Counted from the first letter of the stretch, positions 27,989-35,276 are shown. The stretch is DNA of 64,000 nucleotides from Nitrospira sp. (GCA_024998565.1 JACOEM010000001.1:62001-126000), one strand, 5' to 3'. The notes: generated from the letters alone by a model not told the origin. Numbers and translations: made by a program.

Positions 27989-28901
27989 TTCCCTGCATAT
28001 AGTCCGGCAGTAGAAATGTATGCGTTCTAAGAAAATCTATTAGTTTCAATGCATCAATACGCTCAACCTTGTAGTTGGTTGAATGTAAATTTTTAGGGTT
28101 GAGGTCGAACAAAAAAAATTTGTCAACCTCCGTAGGCACGTCGACTGATGCAAGATGAGTTTCCCCGCTCTTTACCTGTACATACGCACGCTTGCCTTCC
28201 GAGTTCCGAAGTACAAATTCTGTAAGTGGGGTTGAGCGTTTGGCTGTACTTGGGACGAGGTACCATCCCATTTCAGCTTGCAGGTACAACGCGACCAAAT
28301 CCTCTAAGTCGTCGTGCCCTATGGCAGAGAGTGACACTTTTGCCGATTTGAAAGCAGAATTTTCAAATGCCTCGCCGGTCAACTTCTCCCAAATGGAAAG
28401 GCTCATATGAATGACAGCATCACGTTCCCTCTGAATTTGAGAAATGGCGGAGCCACGCCCAGCATAGGCATTCTTGACAGGACCAGGAACTGTGTCCGCA
28501 GGCCCAACCTTTTTCCATCGGCATTTTCTCACCTGATAAAGGTCAAACTCTTTAAAATAGCCTGAATTCTGATATCTCCATGGGCCTTCTACTTTGCCCA
28601 ACCAGTAGATATCTCCCTTAGCACGGCACCAAACAAAATCGCCTGGTTGCATTATCACGGCCAAAGCCCTGTGCGCAGAACGGGCTGCGGGACCATTTTT
28701 GGGATCCGTTGTAAGTGCCTCTCCGTAAACCTTAGGATCCTGTAAATTGTCAGATAGTGAGTCGCAGTGCCAGCCAATACCAACCCAAGCATTGACGAAA
28801 CAAAATTCTCTTGCTCGATCGACTTTATGATGGTCCTTGTCGAAATCCTCCCGGCCTGATTTCAAAGGCATTTTCCAGACTCTTCTGTCGTCTACTTCCA
28901 T
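27978..28901 (-). CDS. EVE-like/PD-(D/E)XK nuclease fusion
   Basis: 307 residues in two parts. The first (about 25-145) looks like a PUA/EVE-type base reader: NAWVGIGWHCDSL, then QPGDFVWCRAKGDIYWLGKVEGPW written as a beta barrel with aromatic pocket. The second (about 175-265) resembles a PD-(D/E)XK nuclease: HDDLEDLVALYLQ, TEFVLRN and AYVQVKSGE, giving D/E-x(n)-E...QVK. This is the layout of modification-dependent (type IV-like) restriction enzymes. Start ATG 28901 has GGAG six bases upstream. Fold calls are by eye and need profile searches. Confidence 0.6.
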   Translation of the reverse strand: MEVDDRRVWKMPLKSGREDFDKDHHKVDRAREFCFVNAWVGIGWHCDSLSDNLQDPKVYGEALTTDPKNGPAARSAHRALAVIMQPGDFVWCRAKGDIYWLGKVEGPWRYQNSGYFKEFDLYQVRKCRWKKVGPADTVPGPVKNAYAGRGSAISQIQRERDAVIHMSLSIWEKLTGEAFENSAFKSAKVSLSAIGHDDLEDLVALYLQAEMGWYLVPSTAKRSTPLTEFVLRNSEGKRAYVQVKSGETHLASVDVPTEVDKFFLFDLNPKNLHSTNYKVERIDALKLIDFLRTHTFLLPDYMQGIVW

Positions 28902-28955
28902 ACTAATCTCCAAAACATAGCTAACATTTCGCAGCTTACCCCTAACCGACTACGA

Positions 28956-29924
28956 CTAGAGCCATCTGAGCGGAATGCCGGAACGACTTATTTTTGGAGC
29001 AATGTCTGGATTTAAAGAAAGGAGAAGCAGTTTGACTGACTCTTGATTCAGATCCGCATTTATCGTTGGTCCAATCATTAATTCAACTACAGGAAAAGCA
29101 TAACCATACGTATCTTCGAGAGATAACGCGATCGCCTTGTCGAGCTGAACGGTATAGTACGGGATTATGTTTCCGTCGTAACTCCGAAATTTTGGGAGAT
29201 CATTACCCCTATGAGATGTCGGCGAAGCACTGGCAAAGTGAACTAAGCGCCATTCACGCTCCTCTTTAAAATCTGGATGTTTGAAAGAGAACATCAGCTC
29301 ACCTATGGTTGAACTGAAGGCTTGGCACAGAGCTGGAAGGAATGAACTTTCGGTCTCTTTGAGATTCAATAGTTTATTTTCATCATTATCGAGAACGCGC
29401 AGAAACTCTTTTATGACAGAATCAATCACCGTCACCTGCTCGGATTCACCATACATAACTCTACGCAAAACACAGTGCCTACTCAGAAGACGCAATAGAT
29501 GAAAAAAATCAAACCCAATAGCATAGCCACCACCGCGACCTCTGTATGCTCGCCATTGACTAAGAAGATTCCCTTCCTCGCAGAAGGAAGCCGAAAAGAC
29601 AGAGTACCCAGCGTGAAAAGGATCAAAACTCGTCCCAATCCGTCGAATAAAAGTCTTCTGAATGTCGCTCAACCCTGGAGCCTCCAGCTGCAGGGCCAGC
29701 CTCTTCTCTACGAGTGCTTTAGAATATTGCAATTCCGATAGATCGTTCATGTACCGCAGATCGGTCAGCCAAATACTTTTGCTACTAAGTATTCCGATTA
29801 GTCCATCTGCCGAAGTGTAATGATAGAGCACATGCGGCACCTGCTCATGATGCCGCGACCATGCTCCCAAAACATTTTGGATTAGGTCATCTAACAGCTT
29901 CTGTTCATTTTCAGTTAGCTGCAT
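28956..29924 (-). CDS. DUF2971 family protein
   Basis: A 322-residue protein with the DUF2971 hallmarks: LYHYTSADGLIGIL and IWLTDLRYMNDLSE near the N-terminus, SFCEEGNLLSQWRAYRG with GGGYAIGFD in the middle, and EEREWRLVHF later. Members occur often in defence and phage-related regions and resemble ADP-ribosyltransferase-like folds; the activity is unproven. Start ATG 29924 overlaps the upstream gene by 14 nt and the next gene follows after 54 nt. AT-rich codon use compared with the chromosome. Confidence 0.8.
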   Translation of the reverse strand: MQLTENEQKLLDDLIQNVLGAWSRHHEQVPHVLYHYTSADGLIGILSSKSIWLTDLRYMNDLSELQYSKALVEKRLALQLEAPGLSDIQKTFIRRIGTSFDPFHAGYSVFSASFCEEGNLLSQWRAYRGRGGGYAIGFDFFHLLRLLSRHCVLRRVMYGESEQVTVIDSVIKEFLRVLDNDENKLLNLKETESSFLPALCQAFSSTIGELMFSFKHPDFKEEREWRLVHFASASPTSHRGNDLPKFRSYDGNIIPYYTVQLDKAIALSLEDTYGYAFPVVELMIGPTINADLNQESVKLLLLSLNPDIAPKISRSGIPLRWL

Positions 29925-30483
29925 TGTCTGCCGAGTGCATAATTTCAACGCCTATACGATAATTTTCTATAGCCATACCAAGTAGATACAGCGCACCATT
30001 GTCGAGGCCAATTGCACCTGCGCTGTTACCTGGCTGCGTAGTTAGGGTAAGCATTGATATGTTTGGCGCCTTATTATCGTTCGCCACGCCAAACTTGCTT
30101 CTGTCCGGATGCAGTATGATCGGATATCCAGACTCAGAGAAGAGAAGGCAGGAAACAGAAAGTTCATATTCACGACCGCCTGGTGTGCACTTCAAATCGA
30201 ACCAAATCCTACCGCTTTCCTTATGAACCACTGATGTTCTATTTCTACCTCCCAACGCCACATAGTCTGCAGCATTGTGAAGCGTGACCGCATTGTTGGT
30301 CACACAGGCAATAGGTGATCGGTCCTGCTGGAATAATTCCAGACTTATGCCAAGATGGCCCGTTTCTATATTACGAGCGACGAAAATTATCTGTTTACCA
30401 TTGCACACAATAGGTTGAGCCACATTTCGATACAAGATACCGCCAATCAAGGCCTCATATTGTGCTGCTGGTATCCAAGACAT
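29911..30483 (-). CDS. Hypothetical beta-rich protein, first gene of island operon
   Basis: A 190-residue protein without a recognised family. It is predicted mostly beta, with strands such as IVCNGKQIIFVARNIE and GRIWFDLKCTPGG, and a Gly/Ala-rich loop TQPGNSAGAIGLDNGALYLLG near the end; this GNSAG-like loop recalls trypsin-fold proteases (GNSGG), but the His and Asp partners are not obvious. No signal peptide. It heads the operon and overlaps the DUF2971 gene. Role unknown. Confidence 0.6.
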   Translation of the reverse strand: MSWIPAAQYEALIGGILYRNVAQPIVCNGKQIIFVARNIETGHLGISLELFQQDRSPIACVTNNAVTLHNAADYVALGGRNRTSVVHKESGRIWFDLKCTPGGREYELSVSCLLFSESGYPIILHPDRSKFGVANDNKAPNISMLTLTTQPGNSAGAIGLDNGALYLLGMAIENYRIGVEIMHSADNAAN

Positions 30484-31037
30484 GATGAGCGCCGTCTTCT
30501 AAGGTCGGGACGCAATAATTAAAAGGGAGAAGTTAGTCTAGAATCCTGCTGATCCTGGAAGCCAGACTATAGCGCCCTTAAACATTAATTTCGAGGCGTC
30601 TTACAGCGGAATTTCGTTAATTTAAAGACCAGTCCGCTCTTGATCGATCGGCGAACTTAAGCGAAGTGTCGTCCTACTTTGACCATATAGATCAAGTGAA
30701 GCGGGGGCTGCGCCCCCGATCCCCCCGGCCGTCCGGTCCATTGGTCCGGAACGGCCGGGCGGCCTCGTTGGGCGGAGTCTTTGCGTGACCAATCTCACCA
30801 TGGTTTCAGTATCCCTGTTCTCTTCTCTGTCTGTGTAACCAACAATCACCCCGGACGGCCGCCAAGCTGACGCATCGCCGCCTGGTACAAGGAAGGACCA
30901 TTCTTTCCTCTCACCCGTGACGGACGTGGCCGGGTGAGAGGGCGCGACTGATCTGATCGATTATCGTGAGGCGAGACCGCTCGCACTCCCTCACGTGAGA
31001 GCGAAAGCTAGAGGCGAACACCGAAGAAAGTGATTGC
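30484..31037. other. Hairpin-rich noncoding stretch in island
   Basis: No convincing gene. Four inverted repeats are packed in 300 bp: CGGGGGC/GCCCCCG (30702-30718), CCGGCCGTCCGG/CCGGAACGGCCGG (30725-30758), CCTCTCACCCG/CGGGTGAGAGG (30907-30941) and CGTGAGG/CCTCACG near 30967-30999. The sequence is much more GC-rich than the operon beside it. None is followed by a U-run typical of a terminator. Confidence 0.5.
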
Positions 31038-31081
31038 TGGTGAGTCCGGAGAGATTTAAACCCTCAGCCCCGGATTCGAAG
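31038..31081 (-). repeat. Second, degenerate tRNA 3'-like fragment
   Basis: Aligns with the 3' end of the tRNA-Arg (about 36 of 45 positions by eye, one gap), including the TGG complement of CCA and GGATTCGAAG. It lacks a 5' half. It lies between the operon and the toxin-antitoxin genes and probably marks an older or separate integration. Confidence 0.55.
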
Positions 31082-31261
31082 GGGAACACACTGCTATTGA
31101 AGACTGAACATGAGTAGGAGTGAGGCAGCCATGCTCGCGTGACAAATCCAGAGCTTCACAATGAACCGATGCACTCAGTGGCGGGCGAGAGAGCTCTCTA
31201 CGTAACGGTGTCCAACACCGAGGCCAACACGTTCTCACACATGTGAGACGACCTGACACAA

Positions 31262-31576
31262 TTACTCGAACAGGTCGGCATGTGAGCCGGTACGCTCCAG
31301 GTACAGGAATTCATCATCGGTTCTGTAAATCAGGAGCCAGTCGGGAGCAACGTGGCATTCCCGGTGATGTTTCCAATTGCCGGAGAGGGCATGGTCTCTA
31401 TTTCTGACGGGCAAAACCTTTCGAAATTGTAGGAGGTCAATGATGTCCTCGAGGTCGTCGATATCCTGCCCTCGTTTTTTGGCTAGGAGTCTGTCCGAGG
31501 CATCCTTCGTTGCGAGGCGAAGGAGCGGCTGGTAGATGCGAGGCTGCAGGCGCGAAACAACCGGAGGCGTATTCAC
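31262..31576 (-). CDS. YafQ-type mRNA interferase toxin, altered N-terminus
   Basis: About 104 residues. The YafQ core is intact: LLAKKRGQDIDDLEDIIDLL, then DHALSGNWKHHRECHVAPDW, LLIYRTDD and RTGSHADLF, with His residues of the RelE/YafQ ribonuclease fold. The only in-frame start, GTG 31576, lies inside the palindromic repeat at 31520-31652, so the first 17 or so residues are repeat-derived. The antitoxin gene ends 143 nt upstream instead of overlapping. Expression or activity may be impaired. Confidence 0.75.
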   Translation of the reverse strand: MNTPPVVSRLQPRIYQPLLRLATKDASDRLLAKKRGQDIDDLEDIIDLLQFRKVLPVRNRDHALSGNWKHHRECHVAPDWLLIYRTDDEFLYLERTGSHADLFE

Positions 31577-31652
31577 GGGAATACGTTGAGGATTGTTTCG
31601 GGCCGAGAACGACGCAGATGCCGGCAGCTCGTTTGCCGCAGCAGAATGGCAT
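31520..31652. repeat. Dispersed palindromic repeat, copy D
   Basis: Imperfect palindrome with centre GTATTC-ACGG-GAATAC (31569-31584) followed by GTTGAGG, and inner arms CGAAACAA/TTGTTTCG (31553-31560 and 31593-31600). The outer limits are approximate. It shares the central plan with the copies at 13111-13352 and separates antitoxin from toxin. Confidence 0.65.
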
Positions 31653-31719
31653 GACTCGGACAGACTCCTACCTTCAGGTCTTTGAGAAACCGAGAAGTGG
31701 GCTTGAGGATGAGCAAGGT

Positions 31720-31998
31720 TTATACGCCCGTATGGTTTCTGAGGGCGCGGAAGGTCTTAAAGGAAGGGAGTTTCTCCGGCTTGTTCGTTTCGTCCAGGGC
31801 GGCAATGGTCGTGGCGTTTGGAACGGTGACAGGGAATGGAATTCCCTGATGGAGTTCGACCTGAGCATAGAACAGGCGGATAGCTTCGGCTTCAGTGAGG
31901 CCCAGGCGATCGAAAATCTTCACGGCTCTCTTTTTGAGGCCTCCATCGATACGGGTATTAATCCGGTGTGACTTTGATATGTGTGCAGCCTTTCTCAT
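31720..31998 (-). CDS. RelB/DinJ-type antitoxin
   Basis: A 92-residue protein: ribbon-helix-helix part RINTRIDGGLKKRAVKIFDR followed by LGLTEAEAIRLFYAQVELHQGIPFPV, the typical DinJ/RelB signature ending in FPV, then a toxin-wrapping tail. It pairs with the YafQ-like toxin downstream. ATG 31998 is chosen by similarity to DinJ starts; the frame extends further upstream across a palindrome that is probably its operator. No strong ribosome site is visible. Confidence 0.8.
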   Translation of the reverse strand: MRKAAHISKSHRINTRIDGGLKKRAVKIFDRLGLTEAEAIRLFYAQVELHQGIPFPVTVPNATTIAALDETNKPEKLPSFKTFRALRNHTGV

Positions 31999-32007
31999 GC
32001 GTCCGAA

Positions 32008-32027
32008 TGTACGCCATTTGTCGTACA
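32008..32027. promoter_or_regulatory. Palindromic operator candidate of the antitoxin gene
   Basis: TGTACG-8 nt-CGTACA located 10 nt upstream of the antitoxin ATG. RelB/DinJ antitoxins bind inverted repeats in their own promoter, so autoregulation is likely. Confidence 0.5.
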
Positions 32028-32105
32028 AGTCAATAATGATAGCCGGGAGATCCGCCGCTGGCACCGCGACATTGAGACGACGCTTCGGTATGCCCACCTT
32101 GCCTC

Positions 32106-32363
32106 AGCCCGCATTATTCATGACGGTTCGTCGCGAAATCGCCGAGTCACGTTGGGAGACCGGCGCGCGGAGCCGGGAGGACCCAAGGCGTACTCGTGCA
32201 GTACGTCGAGGGGCGCACGGCGCGATGAATACAGAGCGCCACGTCTGTGCGCGCCGCCGAGTTGGTGAGGCGGCCGGACCGGAGGGGCGAGCCCGCCGGC
32301 CGAAGGCCCGTCGCAGCAGTGAATCGGCGATTGCAGCAGAAGTGCTCATGAATAATGCGGGCT
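32106..32363. mobile_element. MITE-like element, 258 bp, family copy B
   Basis: Perfect 18-bp terminal inverted repeats, AGCCCGCATTATTCATGA at 32106-32123 and its complement at 32346-32363. The GC-rich interior lacks a transposase and contains GGCGTACTCGTGCAGTACG followed by TCGAGG, the same centre as copy A at 22561-22739. It has interrupted the integrase remnant. Confidence 0.8.
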
Positions 32364-32404
32364 ACCACATCTTCGAGACGCAGTGAATCGAGGGAGTCTG
32401 GCTG

Positions 32405-32429
32405 GAACCGTGACCAAAACCGTGACCAG
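32405..32429 (+). repeat. 25-bp direct repeat, right copy
   Basis: Identical to 26406-26430; here it forms the preserved tail of the integrase remnant, 45 nt from the tRNA 3' end. Confidence 0.65.
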
Positions 32430-32473
32430 TGAAGAGGAAGAACGGCAGAGGGAGATGCAATCTATTGATTCTA

Positions 32474-32550
32474 TGGTGCGCCCGGAGGGACTTGAACCCC
32501 CAACCCTCGGATCCGAAGTCCGATGCTCTATCCAATTGAGCTACGGGCGC
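32474..32550 (-). tRNA. tRNA-Arg(TCG)
   Basis: A complete 77-nt tRNA with encoded CCA. The acceptor stem is GCGCCCG/CGGGCGC; the anticodon stem-loop is TCGGA-CTTCGGA-TCCGA, which gives anticodon TCG (Arg, codon CGA); the T arm contains GGTTCAAGTCC. Its 3' end is the island attachment site, and the sequence left of it is the island. Confidence 0.95.
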
Positions 32551-32635
32551 GCGCCGGTATAAGAACCATGTTACCGAGGGGATGTCAAGAAACGCGGAGC
32601 CCAACGGTGACGGACACAGGCAACAAGCTCGATCT

Positions 32636-33154
32636 TCAGCCGGTTGACCCACGGGGTATCAGCTGCAGAATGCGTGAGGCGACCTCGGCAGTCGAGACGC
32701 CGTCGGTGGACACGACGTGGTTGGCGGCCGCCTGATACTTGGGTGTGCGCTCGTTCAACACGTCCCGTATTTCCTCCGTGAAGGACTTCGTGCCCGTCAA
32801 TGACGGGCGCTGGGTATCACCGCCGATCCGACGCGTGATCGTCTCCACGGTCGCGGTGAGCCAGACCAGTGTCCCGGTTCGTCGCAACGCCTCCACATTT
32901 TCCGGCCGCAGAATGGCACCGCCGCCGGTATCGATGATCAGCTGGTCCCGCGCAGCAAAATCACGGCAGACGGCCGACTCCAAGTCGCGAAAATGCTCCC
33001 ACCCGAACTGTTTGACGATCTCAGGCACGGACAGTTGTGCCCGCTTCACGATCTCGGCATCGGTCGACACCACGGTACGACCCAGCTTGCGCGCCAGCAC
33101 CTTTCCGACCGTGCTCTTGCCGGTCCCACGGTATCCGATCAACACGAGATTCAT
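32636..33154 (-). CDS. aroK: Shikimate kinase
   Basis: Phosphorylates shikimate with ATP, fifth step of the chorismate pathway. 172 residues with Walker A GYRGTGKST (residues 7-15), the Asp of STDAEI, the FRDLES segment with Arg, and GGGAILRPENV for shikimate binding. ATG 33154 gives the standard MNLVLIG start; an upstream ATG at 33166 is less likely. It ends about 85 nt before the tRNA-Arg and follows aroE. Confidence 0.94.
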   Translation of the reverse strand: MNLVLIGYRGTGKSTVGKVLARKLGRTVVSTDAEIVKRAQLSVPEIVKQFGWEHFRDLESAVCRDFAARDQLIIDTGGGAILRPENVEALRRTGTLVWLTATVETITRRIGGDTQRPSLTGTKSFTEEIRDVLNERTPKYQAAANHVVSTDGVSTAEVASRILQLIPRGSTG

Positions 33155-33220
33155 GCGAGGATCCATGCCCTGACACGAGGATGTTGTGCGGGTTCCTGCT
33201 GCGGGAGGCCGACCGCTGTC

Positions 33221-34075
33221 CTAACCAAAGCGAGACTCCAGAACCCGTCGCATGACATCGGCCGGGGCCGGCTGCTTCGTCCACAGTTCGAATTGCAACA
33301 CGGCCTGGTTGAGGAACATCTCCAAACCGGAAATCGTCCGGCAGCCGGCCGCCTTTGCTTCCTGCAGCAGCTTCGTTTCGCGCGGATTGTAGACAATGTC
33401 CATCACCGTCAGTTCGGGCCTGAAGAGATTCGTCGGCACACAGGACTCCTCCACCCGAGGCGACATCCCGACCGGCGTGCAGTGGATCAAGGTGCGCACA
33501 TGCGGCACCCAGTTCCGAAGCGTGTCGAGCGTGAGCGGACCATCCTCGATAGGGATGTTCGTCTTCTCTCGCAAATCCTTTACCAATTTCTGCCGCTCAA
33601 CCTCTTCGATTCCCAGGATCGTCAACCCGGCGATGCCCGTCCCGGTCGCCAGCGCGAAGGCAATCGCTCGGGCTGCGCCCCCGGAGCCCAGGATCAAGAC
33701 CCGATGCCCGTCGAGCAACGCCCCGCCTTCTTTCAACGCGCGCAACGCCCCGGACGCGTCCGTGTTGTAGCCCTTGAGCTTGCCCTCTTCCACGACGATG
33801 GTATTGATCGCTCCGATATGCTTGGCGGTGGGCTCGACTTCATCGAGGAACGGAATCGCCGCCACTTTGTGAGGAATCGTCACGCTGAATCCTCGCGCAT
33901 TCCCCAAGGCCCGCACCCCTTTCAGCGCATCGCCGAGGGCTTCCACCCGAAACGCCAGGTAGACCAGATCCAGCCCCATCTTCTGAAAGGCCGCATTGTG
34001 AATCGCCGGCGAGAGGGAATGTTCGACCGGATTGCCGATGATGCCGCACCATTGAGTCTGAGTCGTGATGTCCAT
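33221..34075 (-). CDS. aroE: Shikimate dehydrogenase (NADP+)
   Basis: Reduces 3-dehydroshikimate to shikimate. 284 residues; N-terminal SLSPAIHN binds shikimate, SVTIPHK holds the catalytic Lys, NTDASGA the Asp, and LGSGGAARA the NADP loop. ATG 34075 has AAGG nine bases upstream; the frame continues to a TTG at 34081. Upstream is an exported protein gene, downstream aroK by 66 nt. Confidence 0.95.
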   Translation of the reverse strand: MDITTQTQWCGIIGNPVEHSLSPAIHNAAFQKMGLDLVYLAFRVEALGDALKGVRALGNARGFSVTIPHKVAAIPFLDEVEPTAKHIGAINTIVVEEGKLKGYNTDASGALRALKEGGALLDGHRVLILGSGGAARAIAFALATGTGIAGLTILGIEEVERQKLVKDLREKTNIPIEDGPLTLDTLRNWVPHVRTLIHCTPVGMSPRVEESCVPTNLFRPELTVMDIVYNPRETKLLQEAKAAGCRTISGLEMFLNQAVLQFELWTKQPAPADVMRRVLESRFG

Positions 34076-34088
34076 ACGCAAGAACCTT

Positions 34089-34424
34089 CTACTTCTTGAG
34101 TGCGACGTTCAGGGCCACATACTGAGATCCTTGCACCTGATACATCACCGCCACATGATCGTCTTTCTTCAGATCCTTCACGGCCTTCGCCCCACCGTCG
34201 AAATGGGTTTTTTCATTGGCAACGAAGGTAAACCGGCTTCCTCCGCCGTCTTTCTTGACGGCGAATTTTCCGGATGTCGCATCCACCGACACGATCGTGC
34301 CCACGAATTCCGTCCCACCTTCCGCTCGCACTGGCTCCACGCTTGATTCCAGCAATCCTGACAAGACGGCAGCCAAGAAGAGAGCCGGAACCACAACTGC
34401 GCTCATACGTGACATGCCACTCAT
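34089..34424 (-). CDS. Small exported protein, OB-like
   Basis: A 111-residue exported protein: signal peptide through about residue 34 (VVVPALFLAAVLSGLL, cleavage near VRAEGG), then a mature domain of about 75 residues with beta pattern FVGTIVSVDATSGKFAVKKD, FTFVANEKTHFD and DDHVAVMYQVQG, reminiscent of DUF5666-like small beta barrels. AAGGAGG lies 5 nt before ATG 34424. Function unknown. Sits between the SDR gene and aroE. Confidence 0.7.
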   Translation of the reverse strand: MSGMSRMSAVVVPALFLAAVLSGLLESSVEPVRAEGGTEFVGTIVSVDATSGKFAVKKDGGGSRFTFVANEKTHFDGGAKAVKDLKKDDHVAVMYQVQGSQYVALNVALKK

Positions 34425-34514
34425 GATCGCCTCCTTGCTTCCGGCAACCAGGTGCCACAGCACTCTTCCCGAGTCGTTGCCCTCCGCTGCAGCAGAGCGG
34501 TCGCCTTCTTTTGC

Positions 34515-35276
34515 TTACCCCTTGCTGATGGTCATACCTCCATCGATAGGGAACGTCGCTCCGGTCACCCAGGTGGCCTCGTCGGATGCAAGGTAGAGCG
34601 CCATCTTCGCTACTTCTTCCGGCTTGCCGGGGCGACGGATGGCGTACTGGGCCATGATCGGTTCCAGGCTGGCAGGATCGGCCATTAAGGGCGCTGCCAT
34701 GGGCGTATCCACCAGACCGGGATTCATGACGTTGCAGCGGATGTTGTCCTGTGCATAATCGACCGCGATGGACCGCGTCAACGAGTCCAGGCCGCCTTTG
34801 GACGCGGCATAGGCCGACAGACCGCGGATCCCGACCAGGCTCGCCACGGTGGAAATGTTGATGATCGAACCGCCCCCGCCCTTCAACAGCTCAGGAAGAA
34901 CTGCGCGGGTCATCCGAAAGACCCCCGTGAGATTGATGTCCAGCACCTTCGCCCAGGTGGCATCGTCCATTTCGTGGAGCCGTTTGCCGAAATCACCGAT
35001 TCCGGCGTTGTTCACCAGAATATGCAGCTTGCCGAAGGTACGTATCGTCTGCGCGACCACATCCTGCACATGCGCTTCATCCGTAACGGACCCGGCGACT
35101 GCCAGCGCTCGCCCGCCGTTCACCCCGATGCCTTTCACCACCCGGTCGAGTTCCTCTTTCCGGCGGCCAGTGACGACGACGTGCGCACCTTCGTCCGCAA
35201 ACAACTTGGCGATGGCTTCGCCGATCCCTGCATTGCCACCTGTAATAATGGCCACTTTCCCCTGTAACCGATTCAT
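34515..35276 (-). CDS. SDR family oxidoreductase
   Basis: A 253-residue classical short-chain dehydrogenase: TGGNAGIGEAIA (cofactor loop), NNAGIG, catalytic Ser in INISTVASLVG and YAASK with Tyr/Lys. Arg after the first strand (TGRRKEE) favours NADP(H), by family rule. It overlaps the trmI stop by 4 nt (ATGA), fixing ATG 35276. The substrate cannot be told from sequence. Confidence 0.85.
   Translation of the reverse strand: MNRLQGKVAIITGGNAGIGEAIAKLFADEGAHVVVTGRRKEELDRVVKGIGVNGGRALAVAGSVTDEAHVQDVVAQTIRTFGKLHILVNNAGIGDFGKRLHEMDDATWAKVLDINLTGVFRMTRAVLPELLKGGGGSIINISTVASLVGIRGLSAYAASKGGLDSLTRSIAVDYAQDNIRCNVMNPGLVDTPMAAPLMADPASLEPIMAQYAIRRPGKPEEVAKMALYLASDEATWVTGATFPIDGGMTISKG

Larger units (their letters stand above)
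32053..32430 (+). pseudogene. Tyrosine integrase remnant split by a MITE
   Basis: Plus-strand codons from 32062 read HRDIETTLRYAHLASA, the C-terminal box III and Tyr region of tyrosine recombinases (H-x-x-I-x-T-T-x-x-Y-x-H). The reading frame then meets the 258-bp element and resumes in the same phase with the tail TVTKTVT (32407-32427). Everything upstream of the His box is missing. Position next to the tRNA 3' end fits the integrase that brought the island. Confidence 0.7.
26219..32550. mobile_element. Genomic island integrated at tRNA-Arg(TCG)
   Basis: A 6.3-kb segment bounded by the tRNA 3' fragment and the intact tRNA. The inner genes have lower GC than the flanks and different codon choice, no housekeeping functions are present, integrase remnants occur at both ends, and a second tRNA-like fragment at 31038-31081 splits it into two segments. 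It contains a six-gene defence-like operon, a toxin-antitoxin pair and repeats. No intact integrase remains, so the island is probably fixed. Confidence 0.8.

Noticed and set aside
30622-30849. 75-codon frame in the hairpin region
   Set aside because: Composition follows the GC-rich hairpins; no start site or motif.
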